Origin: Clostridia bacterium
GTDB lineage: Bacteria; Bacillota; Clostridia; Oscillospirales; CAG-272
Direction of reading: 5' to 3'
Assembly (NCBI GenBank): GCA_017622085.1
Contig: JAGARU010000018.1
Location: 1-64,000, forward strand
DNA length: 64,000 nucleotides
The notes under the pieces were generated by a model. That model worked only from the letters and a program-made list of their open reading frames with translations. It did not search any database and was not told the DNA's origin. Each line of letters begins with the position of its first letter. Position 1 is the first letter of the stretch. The position numbers were made by a program, and so were the translations under genes. This document shows, piece after piece, positions 16,006 through 23,704 of the stretch.

Positions 16006-16464
16006 TCATACTTTATGTACAATGTTTTTTATGTCGTTTAACAATTCAGAGTATGTCATTACCTCATAATTGTTATTTTTCATTTTTCTACGCAGCTCGT
16101 TATCATCTGTTATCAAAATATATTCATGAGATATTGCAGAACTTGCGATTAAAGCATCGTTGATATTGCTTCTTGTTGTTTTCAGAATCTTATTGAATGC
16201 GTCTGTGTCACCTCCATATTTTGCTAAACCATATTTTACTTTTCCATAAATTGCAGGTGTAGTATATACAGTAGTAATTTTCAATATATCGATAAGGGAA
16301 AGTAAGGATTCTCTCCATTCTTTTTTAGAATTTGGGATTTTTTTGAGTTCATCATACTGTATGGAAATTATAAAATATTCATATTCGCCAAGAGATTGAA
16401 GCAGAAGGTCTTTGTCGAATATCATTTTGTCGAAAATATTGCAGTCAATTATTATTTTTTTCAT
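16006..16464 (-). CDS. PIN-like nuclease domain protein (152 aa)
   Basis: PIN-fold pattern: N-terminal strand with Asp (KKIIIDCN, D7), a middle helical region with an acidic residue, NINDALIASSA with the third acidic residue, and LITDDNELRRKM at the end. PIN domains are Mg-dependent RNases, often toxins. No small antitoxin gene is adjacent; instead it overlaps by 4 bases (ATGA) a larger TPR-like gene upstream. The pair is AT-rich compared with the flanks, suggesting transfer, and lies immediately after the split tRNA-Pro on the same strand. Confidence 0.65.
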   Translation of the reverse strand: MKKIIIDCNIFDKMIFDKDLLLQSLGEYEYFIISIQYDELKKIPNSKKEWRESLLSLIDILKITTVYTTPAIYGKVKYGLAKYGGDTDAFNKILKTTRSNINDALIASSAISHEYILITDDNELRRKMKNNNYEVMTYSELLNDIKNIVHKV

Positions 16465-17354
16465 TTTTTGCTTTGAGAATAGAAGTCAAATCCTAAACAT
16501 TCTTTTGCCTTTTTTAGCAACTGCTGGTAATTTTCCGAGTTTGAAGCTTTCATTCTCCTATATCCTCCAAATGATTTTGGTGCAATATCTGGAAACTTTT
16601 CGAAAATTAAATCATAAAACTCCTTATCCAATGCAAGTTCTTCTTTTTCTGCCACTTCTTTATCAAACAATTTTCTTTGCTCTAATGTTCGTTCATCAAC
16701 AAATGGTCTGTTGCAATATTTGACAAAATTCCCGGTATAATTCCAAGCGGGTTCACTAACGTTATCGAGAACTGGATAAAGGGTAATAGCACAATATTTG
16801 TGTTCGGGGGATGAAGTAAGTAGATACTCTGGCAATTTAGGATATTTTTTGTTCTTGCCACTTATGCTAAAATATCTTTTAATATATTTTGCACATTCAG
16901 AACAGACAAAATAAGTTTCATTTGTTGAAACAATATCACAATCTCCGTAAATTTCCTTGTTTATGCGTTGAGCTTCTTTTTTTCGATCACTTTCCATGCT
17001 TTCAAACAGCTTGTTGATTTTCTGTTCTTCAATGCGCGCCGCATCGAATTGCCTATCTAATTTTAGATATTCCACTAATCTAAGATAATCTTTTTTTGGC
17101 CAAGAAAAGTTTGAATGGGGAAAAATTTCATTAGACTTTCTTAAACATGCAATTGCTAAATCCATTCTACCATTTCGCTTATGTTCTGTTGCTTTTTTCT
17201 GCAATATGTATTCAATATTGCCAGAAGGATCTCCCATGCCTTGTAACTGCTCATATTTTGGAATTTGTATTTGATTTATACCATCCAATGAATTCATATC
17301 ATATTGCGGACTGCCACTTTTGAATTTAAACAACTTCTTAAACAAATTCATCAT
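16461..17354 (-). CDS. TPR-like protein with a Cys pair, partner of the PIN protein (297 aa)
   Basis: The N-terminal 50 residues are polar. Residues about 55-115 look like a TPR helix pair (AIACLRKSNEIFPHS, LKLDRQFDAARIEEQKI), then a charged helix. A central FVCSECAKYIKRYF segment with further Cys later suggests a metal site. The C-terminal part is helical and basic. No known family recognised. It is translationally coupled to the PIN gene, so it may control or direct the nuclease (inference). The start has GGAGTAAC upstream. Strongly AT-rich. Confidence 0.6.
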   Translation of the reverse strand: MMNLFKKLFKFKSGSPQYDMNSLDGINQIQIPKYEQLQGMGDPSGNIEYILQKKATEHKRNGRMDLAIACLRKSNEIFPHSNFSWPKKDYLRLVEYLKLDRQFDAARIEEQKINKLFESMESDRKKEAQRINKEIYGDCDIVSTNETYFVCSECAKYIKRYFSISGKNKKYPKLPEYLLTSSPEHKYCAITLYPVLDNVSEPAWNYTGNFVKYCNRPFVDERTLEQRKLFDKEVAEKEELALDKEFYDLIFEKFPDIAPKSFGGYRRMKASNSENYQQLLKKAKECLGFDFYSQSKK

Positions 17355-17384
17355 AAAGTTACTCCAATTAGTGTATAAAAACTA

Positions 17385-17410
17385 AAGCCGCAGAATTAAC
17401 TCTGCGGCTT
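17385..17410 (-). terminator. Terminator behind the tRNA-Pro 3' half
   Basis: AAGCCGCAGA / TCTGCGGCTT stem with T-rich sequence following on the minus strand, plus a smaller GCGGT/ACCGC hairpin at 17417-17430. The same two-hairpin module follows the intact tRNA-Pro at 53143-53194. Confidence 0.75.
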
Positions 17411-17435
17411 CGATTTGCGGTCAAAACCGCGATTT

Positions 17436-17480
17436 TGGTCGGAGTGACAGGACTTGAACCTGCGGCATCGTGCTCCCAAA
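17436..17480 (-). pseudogene. 3' half of a split tRNA-Pro(UGG)
   Basis: On the minus strand these 45 bases run from the anticodon loop (TTTGGGA) through GCACG, the T arm (GCAGG-TTCAAGT-CCTGT), the acceptor strand CACTCCG and an encoded CCA end. No 5' half is adjacent. The missing half is at 53440-53480; joined at the shared 10-base core they give a 76-nt tRNA with a perfect anticodon stem (CGTGC/GCACG). Confidence 0.9.
17471..17480. repeat. Left attachment core
   Basis: TGCTCCCAAA, identical to 53440-53449. To its left the bases continue the tRNA 3' half; to its right they are island sequence. Confidence 0.8.
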
Positions 17481-17597
17481 CAAATCTGCTCCGATTTTTT
17501 CCTTGATTTACAAGGATTTTCGGGGCTTTTTAGTCCAAAAACGATGCTTTCGGATGCTCTTATTCGCACTGTTTCCACGTAGTCCGAAGCTGTAGAT

Positions 17598-17620
17598 GGT
17601 CAAAACTGTGGTCAAACCAC
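17598..17620. promoter_or_regulatory. Left arm-type repeat (integrase site candidate)
   Basis: Two GGTCAAA units 12 bp apart, the second within the near-palindrome TGTGGTCAAACCACA (17607-17621). The same pair with the same spacing is at 53317-53339 inside the other end. This is the usual layout of recombinase arm sites around a core. The gene-less stretch 17481-18046 holds only this, an outward promoter, a repeat tail and the promoter at 17846. Confidence 0.55.
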
Positions 17621-17690
17621 AACCGCCCACAACTCAGCGCCGCGGTAACCGTCGCAGTCACTCTCAACGAGAAATTTTATTAACATCGTT

Positions 17691-17719
17691 ATTATACCAT
17701 AAATCAACGGAAATGTCAA
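17691..17719 (-). promoter_or_regulatory. Strong outward-facing promoter near the left island end
   Basis: On the minus strand, TTGACA (17719-17714), 17 bp, TATAAT (17696-17691). It points out of the island through the left core. In the integrated state it reads into the tRNA 3' half; in the circular form it would read across the joined ends into the intact tRNA-Pro at 53200. Confidence 0.7.
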
Positions 17720-17773
17720 GGATACATATCCGTGGATTTTGTAACGCCGAACAACTCATCACACATCAAAAAA

Positions 17774-17795
17774 TGCATCGCTGTAGTCAAAGAAA
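17774..17795. repeat. 22-bp direct repeat (tail of the hairpin repeat family)
   Basis: Identical over 22 bases to 41841-41862, same orientation; it corresponds to the tail (TGCATCGCTGTAG, CAAAGAAA) of the hairpin-tail repeats but lacks the hairpin. The two copies flank the cargo part of the island. Confidence 0.7.
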
Positions 17796-17845
17796 TGCCC
17801 AATACTAAAACACGGTTTCTCAACAGGAATTACTATTTTATCTGA

Positions 17846-17910
17846 TTTTTCAGAAACCAACAGTTGTTGCACTTTTTGTCGTTGTGATTTTCGAACAATT
17901 AGAATATAAT
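17846..17910 (+). promoter_or_regulatory. Promoter module A, TetR-regulon candidate
   Basis: TTTTTCAGAAACC at 17846, then TTGTGA (17882-17887), 17 bp, TATAAT (17905-17910). It aligns without gaps with the module at 20076-20140. It drives the DUF4177-like gene and the gene after it. Confidence 0.65.
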
Positions 17911-18046
17911 ATATTCAGAAAGCAACAAGTGTCGATTTATGGCAAAATTTATGCGCTCGCAGCTCTGCTCTGTTACTTGCACTTAAAAAACGGATATGCT
18001 CAATAGCGCAAAATGATTAACAATACTTAGAAAGGAGGAAAAATAA

Positions 18047-18214
18047 ATGCAGTACGAAGTAAAGGCTATTCAGAAAGTCGGCGTAAAAAGTAGTGCCGAA
18101 GAACTTGCTAAGGTCGTCAAGACCATGGCTGCTGACGGTTGGACTGTTCAGCAGGTACTCGGTAGCCCCGATCAGGGATTTGTAGTCCTTTTCGCAAAGG
18201 AAAACAGCAAGTAA
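18047..18214 (+). CDS. DUF4177-like small protein (55 aa)
   Basis: The start follows AAAGGAGG by 8 bases. The sequence begins MQYEVKAIQKVG, has a helix SSAEELAKVVKTMAADGW and a final strand FVVLFAKE. This beta-alpha-beta layout with a central GW is typical of DUF4177 proteins, small cytosolic proteins of unknown role. It is the first gene behind promoter module A and lies 82 bp before the AttH/CrtC-like gene, probably in the same operon. Confidence 0.65.
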   Translation: MQYEVKAIQKVGVKSSAEELAKVVKTMAADGWTVQQVLGSPDQGFVVLFAKENSK

Positions 18215-18296
18215 GCTTATATTCCCTTAAAGGCTTGCACTGAGTCTTTGTCGGTGCAAGCCGCATTTTAATAATTTGAAAGGAGATTCTATAACA

Positions 18297-19436
18297 ATGA
18301 AAATCGAAAATCCCAAGGTAACACTTGCAGATGAAGCAAGAAACGGTGTCAAGGAGGAGGTCAGAAGCGGCTTTCTTGATTGGCTGATGGAATTCAACGT
18401 GGAGGGCGATGACGGCGAGTTGTACGCCCTCGGTGGCTCTATCCTGTCACTTGCTCTTGAAAATATGGATATGGTCAATCTTTGCTATGCCAAGGGCAAA
18501 GGCTCGGTCAAACAGCTCCGCAATTCGATCTACAAGCTCGCGACCTATCCCGGAACCGTGATGAACAAATTCTATCGCAATCCCAAGGGAACGCTTGTAA
18601 TCGAAAAGGGCGAGCATAGCGTTCTCGTCACTTGCGGCGAGCATTACAAGGTCGAGTGCTTTGATAACGGCACGTGGCATTTGATGCTCGACACCTGCGA
18701 CGGTGAATATAAGGCAGACCTTTATCACAGAGCGCACGGCTTCCCGCTTTGGTACGGCAGAGAGAAGCCCTCGCTTCTCACACAGCACTCCATCACCTAC
18801 GGCTACAACTGGTCGGGTGACGTGGACGGAACGATCTGGCTTGGCGGCAAGGAGATCAAAGTAAAAGGAACAGGTCAGCGTGAGAGATACGTTGCCGTTG
18901 ACTCCTCTGCGGCAGAGCTTGGCGGATGGGAGGATTGGGGCTATATCACCTTCAATGAAATCCACTCCTCTATGTACGATATGCGTCTCGGTATGAAGGA
19001 CTATTCGGTTTACGATCTTGAAAACGAGAAACACTACACCCCGGACGGCACGCTCAAGGGCGGCGACCGTGACAGAAGCGAGATGGAGATCACCCACGAG
19101 GATTGGGCGTTTATGCGTGAGCTTGACGGCTTCGTTCCCACCTACTACAATATCAAGATCAAGACCGAGGACGGCGTATACGAGGCAAGAGCGCACGTCT
19201 GCAATGCGCGCGTCTGGGGCGTTACGTTCCAAGTACCGGATAATCCTGTTGCAACACTGATCTTCGACAAGGTAGAAGGCACGTTCACTCATAACGATGG
19301 AATGGTAAGAACGCTCACGGGCGGCAGAGGCGCTATGTCTGTTCGTCAATGGCATCAGTATCCCAATATGCTTCCGCGCGAGCTTTACGTTGACGAGGAG
19401 AAAAAGGAATCCGAGTCCAAATTTGATACGCTTTGA
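18297..19436 (+). CDS. AttH/CrtC-like beta-rich domain protein (379 aa)
   Basis: Start at 18297 with AGGAG upstream. The protein is soluble, without signal peptide, rich in aromatic strands: FPLWYGREKPSLLTQH, YGYNWSGDVDGTIWL, GYITFNEIHSSMYDM. This pattern resembles the AttH / hydroxyneurosporene-synthase-like lipocalin-related fold, which binds lipids or terpenoids in known members; the match is from pattern only. About 70 N-terminal helical residues precede it. It is expressed with the DUF4177-like gene and converges on a TetR regulator that probably controls it. An enzyme role is not shown. Confidence 0.45.
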   Translation: MKIENPKVTLADEARNGVKEEVRSGFLDWLMEFNVEGDDGELYALGGSILSLALENMDMVNLCYAKGKGSVKQLRNSIYKLATYPGTVMNKFYRNPKGTLVIEKGEHSVLVTCGEHYKVECFDNGTWHLMLDTCDGEYKADLYHRAHGFPLWYGREKPSLLTQHSITYGYNWSGDVDGTIWLGGKEIKVKGTGQRERYVAVDSSAAELGGWEDWGYITFNEIHSSMYDMRLGMKDYSVYDLENEKHYTPDGTLKGGDRDRSEMEITHEDWAFMRELDGFVPTYYNIKIKTEDGVYEARAHVCNARVWGVTFQVPDNPVATLIFDKVEGTFTHNDGMVRTLTGGRGAMSVRQWHQYPNMLPRELYVDEEKKESESKFDTL

Positions 19437-19444
19437 TCATATAA

Positions 19445-19476
19445 AAAACGAGATGCCAACTTCGACATCTCGTTTT
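19445..19476. terminator. Bidirectional terminator
   Basis: AAAACGAGATG / CATCTCGTTTT stem between the convergent AttH-like and TetR genes. Confidence 0.85.
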
Positions 19477-19479
19477 GCG

Positions 19480-20064
19480 TTATAGCTCTTCTTTCAGCGG
19501 TCTGACGCAAAGAATGATGACCTCGCATACGAATAGGATATCGTCTTCGCAACCGTTGCTTATCCACTCGTTGACGATGGCGGTCATTCCGTTCAGATAA
19601 AACTTTGACATATACGTGATCAGCGTTTTGTCGGTTATACCTCGGCTTTCGCAGGACGGGATCCAAAGCTTCTCAAGAAGAAGCTGATAAAAGCTAACTA
19701 TATTAAAATCTCCAATATTGTCCACGAATATCTTGAAATATTTGTGATGCTCCTTGATAAATTTCAAGTACGGAACGATGTAGCGCTCAGAAACAAAGTT
19801 CTCCACCCGAGCGCTTTTCATATCCGCTCTGCGCTCGTCCACGGGATAAATATCAAGGCATTTTCTGATGAAATTGTCCCTTGTTTCTTGCAGAAGATCA
19901 TGGGTGTTTTCATAATGCGCGTAAAAGGTGGAACGGTTGACCCCCGCCTCACGGCAAAGCTCTAATATGGATATGTCACGGAAGTCCTTCTTGTCGAGCA
20001 AACGGAAAAGCGCCTCGTTCATTTTGATCGCGGTATTGTGAAATTTGGATTCGGACTTATTCAT
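19480..20064 (-). CDS. TetR-family transcriptional regulator (194 aa)
   Basis: The N-terminal helix-turn-helix is clear (ILELCREAGVNRSTFYAHYENTHDLL, about residues 33-58), followed by an all-helical ligand/dimer domain with conserved Tyr and Phe. The start has GGGGGAGAG upstream. It is transcribed away from the repeat-containing gene at 20195. Promoter modules with the same upstream sequence lie before both that gene and the operon at 18047, so it probably represses both and itself. Ligand unknown; given neighbours, a lipid-like ligand is a guess. Confidence 0.85.
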   Translation of the reverse strand: MNKSESKFHNTAIKMNEALFRLLDKKDFRDISILELCREAGVNRSTFYAHYENTHDLLQETRDNFIRKCLDIYPVDERRADMKSARVENFVSERYIVPYLKFIKEHHKYFKIFVDNIGDFNIVSFYQLLLEKLWIPSCESRGITDKTLITYMSKFYLNGMTAIVNEWISNGCEDDILFVCEVIILCVRPLKEEL

Positions 20065-20075
20065 ACTCTCCCCCT

Positions 20076-20140
20076 TTTTTCAGAAACCGACAAATCTCGT
20101 CATTCTTGTTGTTGTAATTACTCTATTATTATACTATAAT
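20076..20140 (+). promoter_or_regulatory. Promoter module B, TetR-regulon candidate
   Basis: TTTTTCAGAAACC at 20076, TTGTAA (20112-20117), 17 bp, TATAAT (20135-20140). Collinear with module A at 17846. It lies between the TetR start and the gene at 20195, whose longer upstream frame is thus not translated. Confidence 0.65.
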
Positions 20141-20194
20141 TTTACTGTAAAATCAACAGATGTGGAAATAAAAAAGGAATTTGCTTCAAAATTT

Positions 20195-20842
20195 ATGGCA
20201 CAGGACGAAAACAAGAGTACAAACGGTCAAAACGAGATAACAATGGAGGACTTTCGGGAGTTCTCGCAAGCAAGGAGCTATCAGGAGCAGTTAAGAATTT
20301 TGCTTGCGCATTCAGAAAAAAACAAAAAAAGAATTGAAATAAGGAGAAAAAGACAAATGGAAAAGACACAGCAGCAGATCGAACAGGAAATGCTTGAGCT
20401 CAATCGGCAGTTCAGCGAATTTTTACACACCAAGGGCATCGCTACTAAATTCAAGCTGGCTTTCAGCAATATGGGTGAGGCGGCTCATACGCAGCACGAA
20501 CAGGACGTTGCACAGTTTGAAGCAGTAAAGGCGCAGTCGGCAGAGGATAACAAGGAGTTCGTGGAATTCCTTCACACCAAGGGAGTGAAAGCAAAATTCC
20601 ACCTTGTAGTTGAGAACATCAAAAGCGGCGCAAAGGCTTCCCCACAGAACACTGCCGAACAGATCGCAAAGGTTCAGGCACAAACTGCCGAGGCAGTCGC
20701 GCGTGCAAATGCGTATGGCAATCCTTATGCCGCGACACCTAAGGATTACACCGCGGAGAGTCTCGCCAATGAGTTCAATGCGTTCTTGAAGTCCAAGGGG
20801 CTGGACGGTCAATACACCGTTGTTATTACAGAGGAAAACTAA
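20195..20842 (+). CDS. Helical protein with three EF-x-x-FL-x-x-KG repeats (215 aa)
   Basis: Because the promoter at 20112-20140 lies within the long open frame, the start must be later. ATG 20195 has only a weak AAGGAA far upstream; ATG 20357 has a good AAGGAG and would give 161 residues. The protein is soluble and helical. A motif of the form EF..FL..KG followed by a strand occurs three times: FSEFLHTKGIATKF, FVEFLHTKGVKAKF and FNAFLKSKGLDGQY. I recognise no family. The regular repeats suggest a short domain, perhaps binding a common ligand. A terminator follows at 20849. Confidence 0.55.
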   Translation: MAQDENKSTNGQNEITMEDFREFSQARSYQEQLRILLAHSEKNKKRIEIRRKRQMEKTQQQIEQEMLELNRQFSEFLHTKGIATKFKLAFSNMGEAAHTQHEQDVAQFEAVKAQSAEDNKEFVEFLHTKGVKAKFHLVVENIKSGAKASPQNTAEQIAKVQAQTAEAVARANAYGNPYAATPKDYTAESLANEFNAFLKSKGLDGQYTVVITEEN

Positions 20843-20848
20843 AAATCA

Positions 20849-20892
20849 AAAAAGCGAGACAGCGGAAGCGTATTCTGTCTGTCCCGCTTTTT
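20849..20892 (+). terminator. Intrinsic terminator
   Basis: AAAGCGAGACAG pairs with CTGTCCCGCTTT with one mismatch, followed by T residues. Confidence 0.75.
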
Positions 20893-20908
20893 ATACAAAG
20901 TGAGAAAA

Positions 20909-22474
20909 ATGAAGAAAAGCTTGGAATTTAGTATCAATGAAAAAACACTAAAAAGAGAATACAATTACATCCCGTTTCGCTATATTTTCGCGATCCTCAT
21001 CACGGTGCTTGAGGTGGCGGCGATCGTAGGCATCGTTATGGCGCTTTGTGTTTTCGTGCCGTATTTTTATATTTTGTGCTACGTCACCGAAATACTGTGC
21101 GTTATTAAGATCATCGCGTCGGACGACAACCCCGACTATAAGGTACCGTGGCTTTTGTTCGTAATGATCCTTCCCGTCGCGGGCTTTATGTTGTATTTTA
21201 TCTTCTATTCGAGAAGACTGAAGAAAAAGTTCGTCACGCGCCTCGACGAGCTTAAGAACAGCTCCTATCATAGAGATGACGGCGAGATGCTGGAGCAACT
21301 GAAGGAGGAATCTCCCGTTGCCGCCTCGCAAGCGAAAATGCTGACCGATATTGCGGAAGCGCACCTGTTTACAAACACAAAGCAGACTTATTTTCCGATT
21401 GGCGAAGATATGCATCCACAGATGCTTGACGATCTTGCCAAAGCCGAAAAATTCATCTATATGGAATATTTCATTATTGAGGAAGGAAAGTTTTGGAACT
21501 CCATTCTGGCTATTCTGAAGGAAAAGGCGGCGGCAGGCGTTGACGTAAAGCTTGTGTACGATGACATCGGTTGCATGATGACTCTGCCCGGAAACTATCA
21601 TAAGACCTTGGCGTCTTACGGTATTCAAGCTACTCCCTTCTCTCGCCTCAAGGGAGCCGCTGACGGTGAGTTCAACAACCGCAGTCATCGAAAGATTACG
21701 GTCATCGACGGCAAGATCGGATACACGGGAGGTATCAATCTTGCAGACGAATACATCAACGAGGTCGAAAAATTCGGACATTGGAAGGATACGGCGATCC
21801 GTCTTGAGGGCGAAGCCGTATGGGAGCTGACAAAGCTGTTTTTGATAGATTTCGGTATCAACGTAAAAGCTATGCCGAACGTAAACGGCGAGTTGTTCCC
21901 GACGCAAAGCGGCGTCAGGGCAAGCGGATACGTTGTCCCGTTCGGTGACGGTCCCTCTCCGCTATATAAGAGAAGGGTCGGTAAGAGCGTGATACAGAAT
22001 ATGCTGAATAGCGCTACGCAGTATATGTATATGACCTCACCGTATCTGATTATCGACAACGAGCTTTGCCAAAGCATCGAAAACGCCGCTTTGCGAGGTG
22101 TGGACGTCCGTATCATTGTTCCTCATATACCCGATAAAAAGCTCGTATTCGCAATGACGCGGAGCTTCTATCCCCGATTGATGAAGGCAGGCGTAAAGAT
22201 CTATGAGTACGAGCCGGGATTTATTCACGCCAAGAGCTATCTTGCTGATGATGAAACGGCGATGATCGGTACGATCAATCTTGATTACCGCAGTCTTGTC
22301 CATCATTTTGAGAACGGTGTCTGGCTTTATCGGTGCGAGGCTATCAAGGATTTGAAAGCAGATATTGAAAATACGCTTGAAAAGTGTATTCAGATCACGC
22401 CCGAAATGATAAAAACCAATATTGCGCAGAGATTTTTCCGTTCGGTAGTTCGCATTTTTGCGCCGATGATGTAG
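20909..22474 (+). CDS. cls: Cardiolipin synthase (521 aa)
   Basis: Two N-terminal membrane helices (about residues 25-60 and 70-90) are followed by a linker and two phospholipase-D domains. The HKD motifs are NNRSHRKITVIDGKIGYTGG and FIHAKSYLADDETAMIGTIN, each with His, Lys and Asp. The enzyme joins two phosphatidylglycerols into cardiolipin at the membrane. Length is typical. A GTG 9 bases earlier is an alternative start; no strong ribosome site is visible. It opens a run of membrane-lipid genes (PlsY, DegV-type) in the island cargo. Confidence 0.9.
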   Translation: MKKSLEFSINEKTLKREYNYIPFRYIFAILITVLEVAAIVGIVMALCVFVPYFYILCYVTEILCVIKIIASDDNPDYKVPWLLFVMILPVAGFMLYFIFYSRRLKKKFVTRLDELKNSSYHRDDGEMLEQLKEESPVAASQAKMLTDIAEAHLFTNTKQTYFPIGEDMHPQMLDDLAKAEKFIYMEYFIIEEGKFWNSILAILKEKAAAGVDVKLVYDDIGCMMTLPGNYHKTLASYGIQATPFSRLKGAADGEFNNRSHRKITVIDGKIGYTGGINLADEYINEVEKFGHWKDTAIRLEGEAVWELTKLFLIDFGINVKAMPNVNGELFPTQSGVRASGYVVPFGDGPSPLYKRRVGKSVIQNMLNSATQYMYMTSPYLIIDNELCQSIENAALRGVDVRIIVPHIPDKKLVFAMTRSFYPRLMKAGVKIYEYEPGFIHAKSYLADDETAMIGTINLDYRSLVHHFENGVWLYRCEAIKDLKADIENTLEKCIQITPEMIKTNIAQRFFRSVVRIFAPMM

Positions 22475-22579
22475 TTGTTATTTTTAACATTTCATAAACC
22501 TTTCAAAAATAAAATACAAAAAACAGTATTATAAAATATAAGCATATAATATAGAAAAATACGAAAGGAAGTATGAAAT

Positions 22580-22951
22580 TTGAAAAACGAAACTTTTTCT
22601 TATCAGTATTCGGCAAAAAGAAATCAGGAAGTCGAATCAATCAGAAAGAAATATATTCCTCAAGAGGAAAGCAAGATAGAGATTCTGAGAAAGCTTGATA
22701 GCCGCGTGCAAACCGCGGGAATGATAGAAAGTCTTTGCATAGGAATTATCGGCGCGCTTGTGTTTGGTATCGGTATGTGCTTTTTTCTCGATGTGTTTGT
22801 CGGTGTAGCGTGGATCGATAAAATTCTTTTTGTTGCAGGAATGATGTTAATGATTCCCGCATACCCGATGCATAGGCACATTTCACGCAAAACGAAAGCC
22901 AAGCTGACTCCCGAAATCTTACGTTTGACAGACGAGCTTATGAAATCTTAA
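22580..22951 (+). CDS. Two-helix membrane protein, paralog 4 (123 aa)
   Basis: The TTG at 22580 is used because GAAAGGAAG lies upstream and the protein then aligns with paralog 1 from its first residues (FSYQYSAKRN). The two share VENIR/VESIRKKY, KLD, the two helices, IPAYPMHRHISRKT and the EILRLTDELM tail. It is much closer to the chromosomal copy at 1094 than to the others, yet lies inside the island, suggesting the island gained this gene from a related chromosome. Confidence 0.75.
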   Translation: MKNETFSYQYSAKRNQEVESIRKKYIPQEESKIEILRKLDSRVQTAGMIESLCIGIIGALVFGIGMCFFLDVFVGVAWIDKILFVAGMMLMIPAYPMHRHISRKTKAKLTPEILRLTDELMKS

Positions 22952-22999
22952 TGCTTCATAGTAACACAAAACACGAATAGGAGATATGTAATTAGGCAA

Positions 23000-23629
23000 A
23001 TGAAAATCATACTTTGTATTCTACTCGGTTATCTGATCGGCAGTTTGAGTCCTTCCGCGCTGATCGCCAAGCTGAAACACAAAAATTTGAGAAAAGAAGG
23101 ATCGGGAAATCTCGGTGCAACCAATACGACCATCGTAATAGGAAAAGCGTTTGGCTTCCTGGTTATGGTTTTAGACATCTTCAAGGGCTTTTTGGCTGTA
23201 AAGATCGCAACGTGGATCGTTCCCGAAATTACATGGCTTCCTATGTTGGTAGGCTTTTGTGCCGTTCTCGGACATTGCTTCCCGTTTTATTTGAAATTCA
23301 AGGGCGGTAAAGGTCTTGCTGCCTTTGGAGGAGTTATTCTTGCATACGATCCCTTGTTCTTTCTCTTTGTTTTGACCACGGGAGTTATCATCGTATTGAT
23401 AGCAAATAGCGGAACAGCGCTATCCTATTATGCGGCTTTGACCTTTCCGATTTTTGTGGCATTCACAAGCAAAAGCATTCCAATGATAGCAATATGCATC
23501 GTGATGTCCTTGTTTATGATGATCATATTTATCCCCAATGTGATCAAGGCAATTAAGGGCGAGGAATATAAAAGCCGAGACTTTCTCAAAAAAAGTCTAA
23601 AAAAATCCGAAACTACGGAAAACAAATAA
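23000..23629 (+). CDS. plsY: Glycerol-3-phosphate acyltransferase PlsY (209 aa)
   Basis: An integral membrane enzyme with about five helices. The diagnostic motifs are present: SGNLGATN (acyl-phosphate/glycerol phosphate site) and KFKGGKG in the second cytoplasmic loop, with LGHCFPFYLKF before it. It transfers an acyl group from acyl-phosphate to glycerol 3-phosphate, the first step of phospholipid synthesis. The tail is basic and longer than usual by about 15 residues. A chromosomal plsY is expected elsewhere, so this island copy would be extra. Confidence 0.92.
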   Translation: MKIILCILLGYLIGSLSPSALIAKLKHKNLRKEGSGNLGATNTTIVIGKAFGFLVMVLDIFKGFLAVKIATWIVPEITWLPMLVGFCAVLGHCFPFYLKFKGGKGLAAFGGVILAYDPLFFLFVLTTGVIIVLIANSGTALSYYAALTFPIFVAFTSKSIPMIAICIVMSLFMMIIFIPNVIKAIKGEEYKSRDFLKKSLKKSETTENK

Positions 23630-23704
23630 TAAAATTGGCGTTTTTTGCCACAAGGAATCACTTCCTTTGTGCGCCGAAATAAACGACCGCGAAAGGAAGA
23701 AAAA

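Noticed and set aside
17396-17578. A 60-codon minus-strand frame over the tRNA 3' half
   Set aside because: Covers the tRNA remnant and terminator, with no ribosome site.
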